Part shown: positions 25,429-33,459 of the stretch, piece after piece
Layout: every line of letters begins with the position of its first letter
How positions within the stretch are numbered: position 1 is the first letter of the stretch
From: Flavobacteriaceae bacterium UBA1903
Lineage (GTDB): Bacteria; Bacteroidota; Bacteroidia; Flavobacteriales; Flavobacteriaceae
Assembly: GCA_002337605.1 (NCBI GenBank)
Contig: DDGL01000006.1
Location: 1 to 64,000, forward strand
Direction of reading: 5' to 3'
DNA length: 64,000 bases
Notes under the pieces: generated by a model
The model's input: only the letters and a program-made list of their open reading frames with translations
Databases searched by the model: none
What the model was told of the DNA's origin: nothing
Program-made: the position numbers and the translations under genes

Positions 25429-26685
25429 TTATCTTTTGTTTCCTCTTGAATTACGTCTATTTCCACCAGACTTTTTCTTTCCAGAATTTTGTCTCCCACG
25501 CTGGTTTGCAGCTTTATTAGCCGCTTTTTTCTCTTTTACTTCTTTCAGGGTTTCGGTTACTTCAAAACCTGGAATAGTTTCCTGATCCAACGTTTCACCT
25601 AAAAGTTTTTCAATACCCCGCACGTATTCAAATTCATCTACACTTACAATAGAAATGGCCTCTCCACTTGCTCCGGCTCTACCCGTTCTACCTATACGGT
25701 GTACGTAATCTTCCGGAATGTTCGGAAGTTCATAGTTTATTACATGGGGTAATAATGGAATGTCTAAACCGCGTGCTGCTATATCTGTAGCTACCAATAC
25801 ACGTACTCGTCCGCTTTTAAAATTTGCCAACGCTTTGGTTCTTGCACCCTGACTTTTATTCCCGTGTATAGCTGCCGAAGAAATCTTCGCTTTATCCAGC
25901 TTTTGCGCCAATCGGTTGGCACCGTGTTTTGTTCTTGTAAATATTAAAACCTGTTGCCAGTCACCTTCAGAAATAAGTTTAATGACCAGGTCTGTCTTTT
26001 TGGATTTATCGGTCTTATATACCCATTGATCAACTTTTTCTGCTGTTGTATTTTCCGGAGCAGCTTCCACCATTACAGGTTGGTATAGAAAACTGTTCGC
26101 CAGTTTCTTTATCTCTTTTGAAAAAGTTGCCGAAAACAATAGATTCTGTCGCTTTTTTGGAAGGAGTGCCAAAATTTTATTAATGTCTCGCGCAAATCCC
26201 ATATCCAGCATTCTATCGGCTTCATCCAGGACCAGAAATTCTACATTTTTTAAACTGAAAACGCCTTGCCCGTGTAAATCCAAGAGTCTTCCTGGTGTTG
26301 CAACCAGAATATCCACACCCTGGCGAAGCGTTCTAATTTGCGGATTGGCATTTACACCCCCGAAAATAACCGTGGAGCGAATGTCCACAAATTTAGAATA
26401 GGTTTTTACATCGTCCAGAACCTGTGCGGCCAGTTCTCTTGTTGGGGTTAGTACCAAAGCCCGAACGGGTCTTTTATGTAAAGGTTTTGTACTAACTAAT
26501 TTCTGAAGCATTGGCAAGGTAAATCCTGCTGTTTTTCCCGTTCCTGTTTGCGCTGAAGCCAGCACATCTTTACCTTCTAATATTTCTGGAATGGCTTTTT
26601 GTTGAATAGGTGTTGGGGTATCGTATCCTTTTTGGCTAATTGCTTTTAGCAGGGCATCGGACAGCCCAAGATTTTTAAATAACAT
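25429..26685 (-). CDS. DEAD-box RNA helicase (RhlE-like)
   Basis: 418 residues with the full DEAD-box set: Q motif around YDTPTPIQQKAIP, motif I AQTGTGKT, PTRELAAQV, motif II VLDEADRML, motif III SAT, and motif VI HRIGRTGRAG. The C-terminus is a lysine/arginine/asparagine-rich tail (NQRGRQNSGKKKSGGN), as in RhlE-type helicases of Bacteroidota that act in ribosome assembly or RNA decay and cold growth. The exact subfamily is not settled from sequence reading. It has its own promoter box upstream. Confidence 0.95.
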   Translation of the reverse strand: MLFKNLGLSDALLKAISQKGYDTPTPIQQKAIPEILEGKDVLASAQTGTGKTAGFTLPMLQKLVSTKPLHKRPVRALVLTPTRELAAQVLDDVKTYSKFVDIRSTVIFGGVNANPQIRTLRQGVDILVATPGRLLDLHGQGVFSLKNVEFLVLDEADRMLDMGFARDINKILALLPKKRQNLLFSATFSKEIKKLANSFLYQPVMVEAAPENTTAEKVDQWVYKTDKSKKTDLVIKLISEGDWQQVLIFTRTKHGANRLAQKLDKAKISSAAIHGNKSQGARTKALANFKSGRVRVLVATDIAARGLDIPLLPHVINYELPNIPEDYVHRIGRTGRAGASGEAISIVSVDEFEYVRGIEKLLGETLDQETIPGFEVTETLKEVKEKKAANKAANQRGRQNSGKKKSGGNRRNSRGNKR

Positions 26686-26738
26686 ACATTGAATTTAAGA
26701 AGCTTGTGAAGTTTTTTGTTTCGCTTCTTTATGAATTG

Positions 26739-26746
26739 CAAAGGTA
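26739..26746 (-). promoter_or_regulatory. -7 box of the DEAD-box helicase gene
   Basis: Minus-strand TACCTTTG (full match to TAnnTTTG), 54 bp before the ATG; -33 not seen at normal spacing. Confidence 0.5.
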
Positions 26747-26781
26747 CGCTTAATTTATTTGGGATATATATCACAAAGAAT

Positions 26782-26812
26782 ACCCGAATAATATTCCGCC
26801 GTTTATTCGGGT
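26782..26812 (-). terminator. Hairpin behind the DUF4349 gene
   Basis: Ten-bp arms ACCCGAATAA (26782-26791) and TTATTCGGGT (26803-26812). It lies just behind the DUF4349 stop; a poly-T run is lacking, so termination is likely but not certain. Confidence 0.55.
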
Positions 26813-26830
26813 GTTTGGAGTTTACTTGGT

Positions 26831-27676
26831 TTAGTTTTTCTTCATCTTTCTTCTTACAAAAAATACAACCAAAGCAATTATAATAAGTAATGGCCAAATG
26901 TGAATTAGCCCCACTACTAGGGTTTCAATCAAATTCCAACCAAAACTAAATCCGTTTCCTACCTTATCAAAAAAACTCTTCGTATAGCTTTCCGGTTCTT
27001 CTTTGTATTCAACACGTTCAAATAGATCTACTTGTACAGTGCTGTACGAAACTTTATTACTTAAATAATTCAATCTTCCCTGGGCCGCTTCGATTTCTTC
27101 CTGAAGTACACGTAATTTTTCTTCGGTGGCGAGAATGTCCTCTACAGTTTTGGCGTTTTTCCGAAGTATTTCTTCGTAGCGGGATTTTACCTCTTTTTTA
27201 GTTGCCAATCGGTTTTCGAGGTCTAAGTATTCTTCGGTTATATCCTGGGTGGTGATGGTTTCATATTCAGTAAAAATGGCTACGCTTGCAATGCTGTCCA
27301 GCAGCGCATCAAAATTTGTATTGGGTACTTTTATGGTAAATCGGTTCTGCTTTTCGTATAAATTATTTTCAAATCGAAGGTCACTTATATACCCATTGTA
27401 CCTTTGCGCCATTGCTTTTACCTGCTCCGTAGCCATTTTTACATTTGTCACCTTGTAACGTGCCGAAGCCGATTTAATAATTTTAAGCTGTACTGGCGCT
27501 TTAGTAGCTATTCCCGGAGTTTTAGTTTCTTCCAGCGCTTGATAGTCTTCTGTAATATCTACAGATTCCATGGCAAAATCTTCTTTATAAGAAGCGTTTT
27601 GACAACTTACCAAAAGCGAAAAGAATACGCTTACCGCAACTAATTTTAAACTGAACTTTGTGCTGGGTGTCTTCAT
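26831..27676 (-). CDS. DUF4349 lipoprotein
   Basis: 281 residues with a lipobox FFSLLVSC (cysteine about residue 25). The DUF4349 domain has a beta-rich start (IIKSASARYKVTNVKMATEQ, YNGYISDLRFEN), IKVPNTNFDALLDSIA, then a long coiled coil (about 155-210; ENRLATKKEVKSRYEEIL) and a beta hairpin (YSTVQVDLFE). The C-terminus carries a membrane helix (IWPLLIIIALVVFFVRR) and a basic end. A lipoprotein signal plus a C-terminal anchor is typical of the family; function unknown. It is divergent from the 27811 gene. Confidence 0.9.
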   Translation of the reverse strand: MKTPSTKFSLKLVAVSVFFSLLVSCQNASYKEDFAMESVDITEDYQALEETKTPGIATKAPVQLKIIKSASARYKVTNVKMATEQVKAMAQRYNGYISDLRFENNLYEKQNRFTIKVPNTNFDALLDSIASVAIFTEYETITTQDITEEYLDLENRLATKKEVKSRYEEILRKNAKTVEDILATEEKLRVLQEEIEAAQGRLNYLSNKVSYSTVQVDLFERVEYKEEPESYTKSFFDKVGNGFSFGWNLIETLVVGLIHIWPLLIIIALVVFFVRRKMKKN

Positions 27677-27753
27677 AATTTTATATTTTTAAAGATTAAG
27701 AATCAAACCTACCGCAGTGCGATGAGAAGCTGCTGTAAAACACTTGTAACGCC

Positions 27754-27780
27754 TTTGTAAATTAGTTTTTAATTTACAAA
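27754..27780. promoter_or_regulatory. Inverted repeat in a divergent promoter region
   Basis: Perfect 11-bp arms TTTGTAAATTA (27754-27764) and TAATTTACAAA (27770-27780), 5 bp apart, midway between the starts of the DUF4349 gene and the 27811 gene. It may be an operator; it could equally form a hairpin. Confidence 0.5.
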
Positions 27781-27810
27781 TAACTGATTTTTAGACTTAT
27801 ACAAAACAAG

Positions 27811-28713
27811 TTGACCGAAACCAACCTGCACCATTTTAGTCTGTTAAAAGCAAAAGTTGCTGAAACTTTTCTGGAAGAACATCATGCACCTAAGAATATT
27901 TCAGATTGGAAAGGGGAAGAGATCGTAGCTTTTCAGGAAGATCTGTTTAGCAAGACTCAGGGGCGTATTTCAGAAAAGTCGTTTTATAATTACTTTAAAA
28001 ACGAACCAAAAAACCTTCCACGGATAGATGCACTTAATTTATTGAGTCAATACACCGGGAGTGAAAACTGGCAGGATTTTAAAGCTGGGAATATTGGTTT
28101 GGTGGAAGAGAAGAAAGACAAAAAGAAAAAAGGCTTTCCGCCTATACTCTGGGTAGCTATTAGCATTCCTATTCTTGCCGTTTTTATCATTCAGATCCTT
28201 TCAGAAAACACTTTTACCTTCTGCATGATAGACGAAGATAAAAACGAAGCCATAACCGAAACGGTAGCTATTAAAATCCTGCTACCTGGCCAATCGCCCG
28301 TATATTTAAAAACCAACAGTAAAGGGTGTTTTACCTATGAAACTGATCTGGAAAAAATATCTTTTATCGTACAATCTCCCTATCACAAGACCGATACCAT
28401 AACCCGTAGCATCAAGGGGATCGAAAATAGTACTGTAACACTAAGTGTAGACAACTACGCCTTAATGCTGAAATATTTCAGCACCGGAAACTTTAAAGAT
28501 GTTGAAAAAAGACAAGCACAACTACAGAAATTGATAGCAAACCATGCACAAATTTACCAGGTATATCCAAACAACACTGGAATTGAACTCTATTCTAAAG
28601 CAGATTTTATTCAAAAACTAACACTTCCTACCAGTACCTTGAAGAACATACAGATCCTGAGTAAAAGCTATGAAAACGGAAAGCTTGTAAAACTTAAATT
28701 TTTAGTAAAATGA
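27811..28713 (+). CDS. Membrane protein with cytoplasmic helical domain and periplasmic beta domain
   Basis: 300 residues, start TTG 27811 (no ATG fits; the frame is open from there). The N-terminal ~85 residues have the pattern SEKSFYNYFKNEPKNLPR, then ALNLLSQYTG and WQDF, seen at the N-terminus of many Bacteroidota membrane and regulatory proteins and reminiscent of a helix-turn-helix. One membrane helix follows (about 109-128, ILWVAISIPILAVFIIQIL). The rest is beta-rich, with PGQSPVYLKTNSKGCFTYE like a carboxypeptidase-regulatory fold. Function unknown. Its stop overlaps the next start (ATGA). Confidence 0.8.
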   Translation: MTETNLHHFSLLKAKVAETFLEEHHAPKNISDWKGEEIVAFQEDLFSKTQGRISEKSFYNYFKNEPKNLPRIDALNLLSQYTGSENWQDFKAGNIGLVEEKKDKKKKGFPPILWVAISIPILAVFIIQILSENTFTFCMIDEDKNEAITETVAIKILLPGQSPVYLKTNSKGCFTYETDLEKISFIVQSPYHKTDTITRSIKGIENSTVTLSVDNYALMLKYFSTGNFKDVEKRQAQLQKLIANHAQIYQVYPNNTGIELYSKADFIQKLTLPTSTLKNIQILSKSYENGKLVKLKFLVK

Positions 28714-29201
28714 AAAAGCTGGTCTCTATTTTATGTACAGTCTTTTTAATAGGATGCGCCAACGTTTCTGAAGAAAAACAGTTCGCCACAAGCGATATGA
28801 CCGAACGTGAAGCTACCGAGGAGGTTGCTCCATTAGAAGTTGAAGAAGCGTTTCCGTTCGCGACCGTTACAGAACAGAAATTACAGGAATATTTTGATTT
28901 GCTCGTGCTTAAAAATAAACATCCTGAATTAAAAGAAACCATTGTAACGCAACTTAAGCAACTAACTACAGATTCTATTACATTTCCAAAAGGACAAGAC
29001 GCTGTGGATGTAAAAAACCTTTCACCATTGGGACCCCTGGTGAAAATTAACGATACCCTGCAAGAACAATCATTCCTATATACCATCGCTTCAAAAAGTA
29101 TTTTAAAAACCGATACACTTACCGTACAGATAAGTAGCAAACCTATACAAATAGACGGTATTGAAACGCTGGCGACAAAAGTAGTATTTAGAAAAAACTA
29201 A
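28710..29201 (+). CDS. Lipoprotein of unknown function
   Basis: 163 residues with lipobox FLIGC (cysteine at residue 16). An acidic segment (EREATEEVAPLEVEEAFPFA) is followed by a helical part and a C-terminal beta part (TIASKSILKTDTLTVQISS). No family recognised. It overlaps the preceding membrane-protein gene by four bases, so the pair is translationally coupled and probably works together, the lipoprotein perhaps meeting the periplasmic half of its partner. Confidence 0.8.
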   Translation: MKKLVSILCTVFLIGCANVSEEKQFATSDMTEREATEEVAPLEVEEAFPFATVTEQKLQEYFDLLVLKNKHPELKETIVTQLKQLTTDSITFPKGQDAVDVKNLSPLGPLVKINDTLQEQSFLYTIASKSILKTDTLTVQISSKPIQIDGIETLATKVVFRKN

Positions 29202-29256
29202 ATATAATTTAAAAGAGGACCAAGCAAATTGTATCTTTCAACCTTAAACTAACATT

Positions 29257-30747
29257 ATGAAACACCTCCTAGCCTTTATTTTTGCAATCGCCTGTACTGC
29301 AATATACGCTCAAACCGATAAAGAAAAAGCAGAAAAAACTGTCACCAAATCAAAAATTGAAGGACATATTTATTTCCTGGCAGACGACCTGTTAAAAGGC
29401 CGGGAAACGGGAACCCCCGAAAATAAAATTGCTGCCGCCTATCTTGCCAACACCCTTAGAAGTTATGGAGTGAAGCCAAATCCTAAAACAGGAACGTACT
29501 ATCAGCCTGTTTCTTTAGAAAAGGTAAGTCCGCCGTCACAACAAGAATTGATGGTGAATAAAAAAGTTCTTAAAGATTTTGTCGCTATGGATGTTGCTGC
29601 ACTGACATATACTAAATCGGCTGTTTTTGTAGGCTACGGATTAGAGGAAGATTATAAAGGAAAAGATGTAAAAGGGAAGATTGTATTGCTCGAGGCAGGA
29701 AGCAACAAGACTAAAGATACACGAGCTTCATTCCGATTGATGTCTCAAAAAAGAGAGGCTGCTAAAAAAGCTGGCGCTATTGGTATGATAGAATTTGTGG
29801 ATGCTCAGGAACAGATATGGAGTTTTATAGACCATAATTTTAACGCTCCTTCCTTAAAAATAGCTACTGAAGAAACTTTAACAGATCAAGCAACACTACC
29901 TTATATATGGGTAAAGGATACCAATGGAACGCTACTGAATGAATTAGAGAAAAATGCTACAAATGAGGTAAACTTAGCTCTTGGTAATTCAGAAAGAACT
30001 AAAGTAATTTCACAAAACGTGATTGGCGTAGTAGAGGGAACCGATCCAAACCTTAAAAAGGAATACATCATCTATTCTGCGCACTACGACCACGTAGGTG
30101 TTGGCACTCCAGACGAAACGGGAGATACTATTTACAACGGAGCGCGGGACAATGCTGTGGGAACTACCACTGTGTTAAGTATGGCAGAGAACCTGGCTAT
30201 GTATCCTACAAAACGATCTGCTTTGTTTATTTTATTTACTGGCGAAGAAAAAGGACTTCTGGGAAGCGAATATTATGTAGAAAACCCTGTATTGCCTCTT
30301 AACCAAATGGTGTATTGCTTTAATAGTGATAACGGGGGGTATAACGATATTACCAAAGCTACAATCATAGGACTTCCAAGAACAACAGCAGAAAACCAGA
30401 TTAAAAAAGCTGCGACAAGTTTTGGACTTACTGCTATAGACGATCCTGCGCCAGAACAGGGTTTGTTTGACCGTAGTGACAATGTTCATTTTGCTGCAAA
30501 AGGGATTCCTGCCCCTACTTTTTCAATGGGCTTTAATTCTTTTGATGGTGAGGTAACAAAGTATTACCACCGTCCGGGCGACCATGCAGACAGTATGGAT
30601 TATGATTATTTATTGAAATTTTTCCGTGCCTATGTACTTGCAGGTCGAAATATTGCAAACGATCCAATAACTCCTTTTTGGACCGCAGGAGATAAGTATG
30701 AAGAGGCAGGTAGAAAATTGTACCACTCTAAAGTACCCAAGAAGTAA
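29257..30747 (+). CDS. M28 family zinc aminopeptidase, exported
   Basis: 496 residues with a signal peptide (1-18, ending IYAQ). A PA-type insert lies before the catalytic part. Zinc ligands of family M28 are visible in order: H in YSAHYDHVG, D in GARDNAVGTT, the catalytic EE pair in FTGEEKGLLGS, D in CFNSDNGGYND, and H in YYHRPGDHADSM. It should remove N-terminal residues from peptides in the periplasm or outside the cell. A TATCTTTC box at 29232-29239 lies 17 bp before the ATG. Confidence 0.95.
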   Translation: MKHLLAFIFAIACTAIYAQTDKEKAEKTVTKSKIEGHIYFLADDLLKGRETGTPENKIAAAYLANTLRSYGVKPNPKTGTYYQPVSLEKVSPPSQQELMVNKKVLKDFVAMDVAALTYTKSAVFVGYGLEEDYKGKDVKGKIVLLEAGSNKTKDTRASFRLMSQKREAAKKAGAIGMIEFVDAQEQIWSFIDHNFNAPSLKIATEETLTDQATLPYIWVKDTNGTLLNELEKNATNEVNLALGNSERTKVISQNVIGVVEGTDPNLKKEYIIYSAHYDHVGVGTPDETGDTIYNGARDNAVGTTTVLSMAENLAMYPTKRSALFILFTGEEKGLLGSEYYVENPVLPLNQMVYCFNSDNGGYNDITKATIIGLPRTTAENQIKKAATSFGLTAIDDPAPEQGLFDRSDNVHFAAKGIPAPTFSMGFNSFDGEVTKYYHRPGDHADSMDYDYLLKFFRAYVLAGRNIANDPITPFWTAGDKYEEAGRKLYHSKVPKK

Positions 30748-30770
30748 AGTAGCTAGTTATTGTTTTGAAT

Positions 30771-31181
30771 ATGAAGTTTTATAGTTTTCTCCTCTGTTTT
30801 ATATTTTTCTTCGGAATAAATTGCGGAGCGCAAAAAGAGACACCTATGAAAGTAAACTACACCGACCAGAATAACAACAGGTATCTCATAACGGAAACCA
30901 GCTTTACGTATATTCCTATTACTGAAAAGGAAAGCTCTTCAGGAACATACCATGGTGGAAATCCTGTTTCAAAAAGTATTACAAAAGCAGAATTTATAAC
31001 CCTACAGCAATTAGCCGAAGAACTAATAGCTACTGCCTCTAAAGATGTGAAACGTGAAATGATGACTTCCGTTTTAAGCATTCCAAAAAATGGCTCTATC
31101 GAAAGAGTAACTTTGCGAAAGAGCGCTAAAAGAAATGAATTTGAAGCATTACTAAAATCCTTAAAGTCTACTTCAGAATAA
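30771..31181 (+). CDS. Small exported protein of unknown function
   Basis: 136 residues with a hydrophobic signal (about 3-18, FYSFLLCFIFFFGINCGAQ); the INCGA run could be a lipobox, so it may be a lipoprotein. The mature part is short and charged, with TYIPITEKESSSGTYHGG and a lysine-rich C-terminus. No domain recognised. ATG 30771 is chosen over an upstream TTG two codons away. It lies 23 bp after the M28 peptidase gene, probably in one transcript. Confidence 0.72.
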   Translation: MKFYSFLLCFIFFFGINCGAQKETPMKVNYTDQNNNRYLITETSFTYIPITEKESSSGTYHGGNPVSKSITKAEFITLQQLAEELIATASKDVKREMMTSVLSIPKNGSIERVTLRKSAKRNEFEALLKSLKSTSE

Positions 31182-31268
31182 CATTGTACTTTTTAAAATT
31201 CTACTTCAATATTCGGTAAAGTTCTATGCAGTACAGAAATCATAGATATTACTTTACTCCTAGATTTC

Positions 31269-31303
31269 TTTGATAGTCAACTAACTGTATCAACTTAGAT
31301 TTG
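31269..31303 (+). promoter_or_regulatory. Promoter of the 31327 gene
   Basis: TTTG (31269-31272), 23 bp, TAGATTTG (31296-31303): both boxes match the Bacteroidota consensus. The same geometry recurs before the 32091 gene. Confidence 0.65.
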
Positions 31304-31326
31304 TGATGTACTTTAAAAACCACATC

Positions 31327-31857
31327 ATGAAAACTGTATCTCTCTTAATTGTATTCTTCAGTCTTACCTTTAGTTTATACGCACAGGAATGTAGTGAAGA
31401 CTTTAAACAAATTGAAGGGCTGTGGGAAAATCTCTCCCTTGAAAACGCACTCAACGATCCTGAGTCAATAACATCAGGATTTGACTCAGTAAAAGGAAGT
31501 CTTACAAAATCGCTAGGAGGGTTAAGCTTTAAAAGCAATACGCCTAAATTACTTTCTACAAAGGGAAAACCAAAAAACGGAACCATAAAAAAGAATAAAA
31601 AGAAAACGTATGTGACGTATATGGCTCCTAAAGAAACTATGGAAATAGTTATACAAAGTGCTGAAAATCTAGCGGGCCTGGAAGTAGTTATCTGTTCTCA
31701 TACAAAAACAAACATGACCGAAAATCTAGATAGCTACACTCTGGCAGCAGGCGATTCTTCAAAAAGTTTTGTTCTGGAAAATGTAAAAGGAAAAGTCTTA
31801 AGTATTTCACTAAAAAACGGGGGTGAAAAAGCACAATTCTCTATTGCTGCCAAGTAG
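31327..31857 (+). CDS. Small secreted protein, member 1 of a local family
   Basis: 176 residues with a signal peptide (about 1-20, ending LYAQ). The middle has a low-complexity lysine stretch (TIKKNKKKTYV). The C-terminal half reads TMEIVIQSAENLAGLEVVIC, then ENVKGKVLSISLKNGG and ends QFSIAAK. That layout (strand pair, an xVKGKxxxIxxKN turn, short xKYxIxAK-like end) is shared with the proteins at 32091 and 32841, which suggests one beta-rich module. Otherwise no family recognised. ATG 31327 opens the signal peptide; the earlier ATG at 31303 overlaps the promoter box. Confidence 0.78.
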   Translation: MKTVSLLIVFFSLTFSLYAQECSEDFKQIEGLWENLSLENALNDPESITSGFDSVKGSLTKSLGGLSFKSNTPKLLSTKGKPKNGTIKKNKKKTYVTYMAPKETMEIVIQSAENLAGLEVVICSHTKTNMTENLDSYTLAAGDSSKSFVLENVKGKVLSISLKNGGEKAQFSIAAK

Positions 31858-31887
31858 GTTTTAAAGCCCCTTTTATAACAAATTCAG

Positions 31888-31919
31888 AAGCACATCTCAA
31901 CCTTTGGGATGTGCTTTTT
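31888..31919 (+). terminator. Terminator behind the 31327 gene
   Basis: Eleven-bp stem (arms 31888-31898 and 31906-31916; one T-G pair) with loop AACCTTT, followed by T-rich sequence. Confidence 0.8.
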
Positions 31920-31949
31920 ATTGTATATAAAATACTATATATCAGACCT

Positions 31950-31987
31950 ATATATGAATTAAGGGAGCGCTAAGGGAATTCATATAT
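31950..31987. promoter_or_regulatory. Operator-like palindrome upstream of the 32091 gene
   Basis: Perfect 11-bp arms ATATATGAATT (31950-31960) and AATTCATATAT (31977-31987). The 16-bp spacer is AAGGG, the palindrome AGCGCT, then AAGGG. It lies just upstream of the -33 box at 32009, where an activator would bind. The TATGAATT / AATTCATA half-sites also occur upstream of the second histidine kinase gene. Confidence 0.55.
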
Positions 31988-32008
31988 TTTCAACTTCTCA
32001 CCGTTTTC

Positions 32009-32043
32009 TTTGATACCCAGACAAGTATCTCAACGTAGTTTAG
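32009..32043 (+). promoter_or_regulatory. Promoter of the 32091 gene
   Basis: TTTG (32009-32012), 23 bp, TAGTTTAG (32036-32043, one base off the consensus). Spacing is identical to the promoter of the 31327 gene, and the surroundings (TTTCTTTGATA, TCAACxTAG) are alike. Confidence 0.55.
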
Positions 32044-32090
32044 CAGTATCAAAAAAGTACTAATCTCAATAACAATTAAAATTTCAAATC

Positions 32091-32807
32091 ATGAAAAATT
32101 ACATCAACAACACAACAAAAATGTTGCTACTGGCAATCGCTATTGTAGCCTTTGGATTTAGCAGTGCAGCACAAACCTGTACTTCAACTATTAAATCGCG
32201 CTCAGGAACAGTAATGGCTGGGGGACCCGCAAAAATTGAATTTAGAGCCACCGCAAATTCAGTTAAAATTGAAGTAAATAAAACAGACGGGAAAGCAAAA
32301 ACTACTGTTAACATTTATGCCAACGGTACATTTAAGGACAGAATAATTTTTGAAAATGGGCGTGACACTCCTAAGAAAAGTAAAACAATTTCTGGAGTAG
32401 ACGGGAAAAATATTAGAGTAGACATTGTAAACCAGTCGGTTGCAAACAAATTTAAGTACTCTTTTAAAGCAATAGCATCTTCTCAATCTATCACAACCAA
32501 TGGCGGGAAATTGCGCGGAACACTCATGGGGCAACAAAACAAAACCCTGTATACAAGTGGTTCTTGTACTTCGAAAACACAAATTTTAATATGGAGAGAA
32601 GGGGGAAGAGCAGCTGCCAATGTAAGAGTCTATGAAAAAATAGGAAACCAATGGAGACGCTTAAGCCAATATGACAAGTTGTTTGCAAAAACAGCAAGAG
32701 ATAATCATTTCACTGTAAACACTAACAGAGAATTAAAAGTAGAGCTTCGAAATGTTTCTATAGGAAACACACTCAAGTACTCTATGGATGCACGACCAAA
32801 AAACTAA
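32091..32807 (+). CDS. Secreted two-module protein, member 2 of a local family
   Basis: 238 residues with a signal peptide (about 1-27, ending SSAAQ). The mature part appears to be two copies of one beta module: residues about 60-130 (VKIEVNKTDGKAKTTVNIY ... IRVDIVNQSVANKFKYSFKA) and about 160-235 (ILIWREGGRAAANVRVY ... LKVELRNVSIGNTLKYSMDA). Corresponding positions match closely. The single-module protein at 32841 is the nearest relative. No known domain is recognised with confidence; the fold may be PPC-like. Basic overall. Confidence 0.8.
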   Translation: MKNYINNTTKMLLLAIAIVAFGFSSAAQTCTSTIKSRSGTVMAGGPAKIEFRATANSVKIEVNKTDGKAKTTVNIYANGTFKDRIIFENGRDTPKKSKTISGVDGKNIRVDIVNQSVANKFKYSFKAIASSQSITTNGGKLRGTLMGQQNKTLYTSGSCTSKTQILIWREGGRAAANVRVYEKIGNQWRRLSQYDKLFAKTARDNHFTVNTNRELKVELRNVSIGNTLKYSMDARPKN

Positions 32808-32840
32808 AACAAGTAAACCAAATTTTAAACAATAGAAATC

Positions 32841-33386
32841 ATGAAAAAAGTAATCTTATTATTCAGTATCGCATTATTCGCTTTCACATTTACTGCGGAA
32901 GCTCAGAATTGTAATCAGGGATCCAAATTAGCGAAAGCTACCTGGCAAAAATATGGTCCCTGGAAACCAAACATTACGCTTAACCCTTTTAAAGCTTCCA
33001 TCAGACCTATTAAAAAAGGATGGAACTGGATTGCCTCAAATGGCGGAGCAAACATTGGTCCTCGATACCTGGAAATTGACGGAGGTAATGAAAACGGCAG
33101 TATTACGGGGCAAACAAAAAGAACATTTGTAACGCATCCTTCGTTTAACAACAATGTAAAACTTACCATTAACAAATATGATGGAAGGGCAAAAACAGGA
33201 GTCGTGATTTGTGTACAAGGAAAAGACGGAGTGACTACAGAAAAAACATCCTATATTTTCCCGAACGATAGAAACGGAAAGGTAAAAACGTTCAACCTTA
33301 GAAATGTAAAAGGGAAAATTATCATTGTTTCCATGAAAAACCAATCGGTTGGAAACAAGTTCAAGTACCGAATTACTGCTAAATAA
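32841..33386 (+). CDS. Secreted protein, member 3 of a local family
   Basis: 181 residues with a signal peptide (about 1-21, ending AEAQ). After a tryptophan-rich segment (KATWQKYGPWKPNI, KKGWNWIASNGG) comes the module also seen at 32091: VKLTINKYDGRAKTGVVIC, then NVKGKIIIVSMKNQSVGNKF ending KYRITAK. The phrase NQSVxNKFKY is shared by the two proteins. It lies 33 bp behind the 32091 gene and should be cotranscribed; a terminator follows. Confidence 0.8.
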   Translation: MKKVILLFSIALFAFTFTAEAQNCNQGSKLAKATWQKYGPWKPNITLNPFKASIRPIKKGWNWIASNGGANIGPRYLEIDGGNENGSITGQTKRTFVTHPSFNNNVKLTINKYDGRAKTGVVICVQGKDGVTTEKTSYIFPNDRNGKVKTFNLRNVKGKIIIVSMKNQSVGNKFKYRITAK

Positions 33387-33404
33387 GCCAACTAATTAGA
33401 AACC

Positions 33405-33433
33405 AAAGGGCTGTGGAAACACCTCAGCCCTTT
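33405..33433 (+). terminator. Terminator behind the 32841 gene
   Basis: Stem AAAGGGCTG / CAGCCCTTT with two further G-C pairs across one mismatch, loop AAACA, then TTTT. It lies only 25 bp before the next ATG, so some readthrough is possible. Confidence 0.75.
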
Positions 33434-33459
33434 TATAAAAACCTTTAAAACCAGTACTC

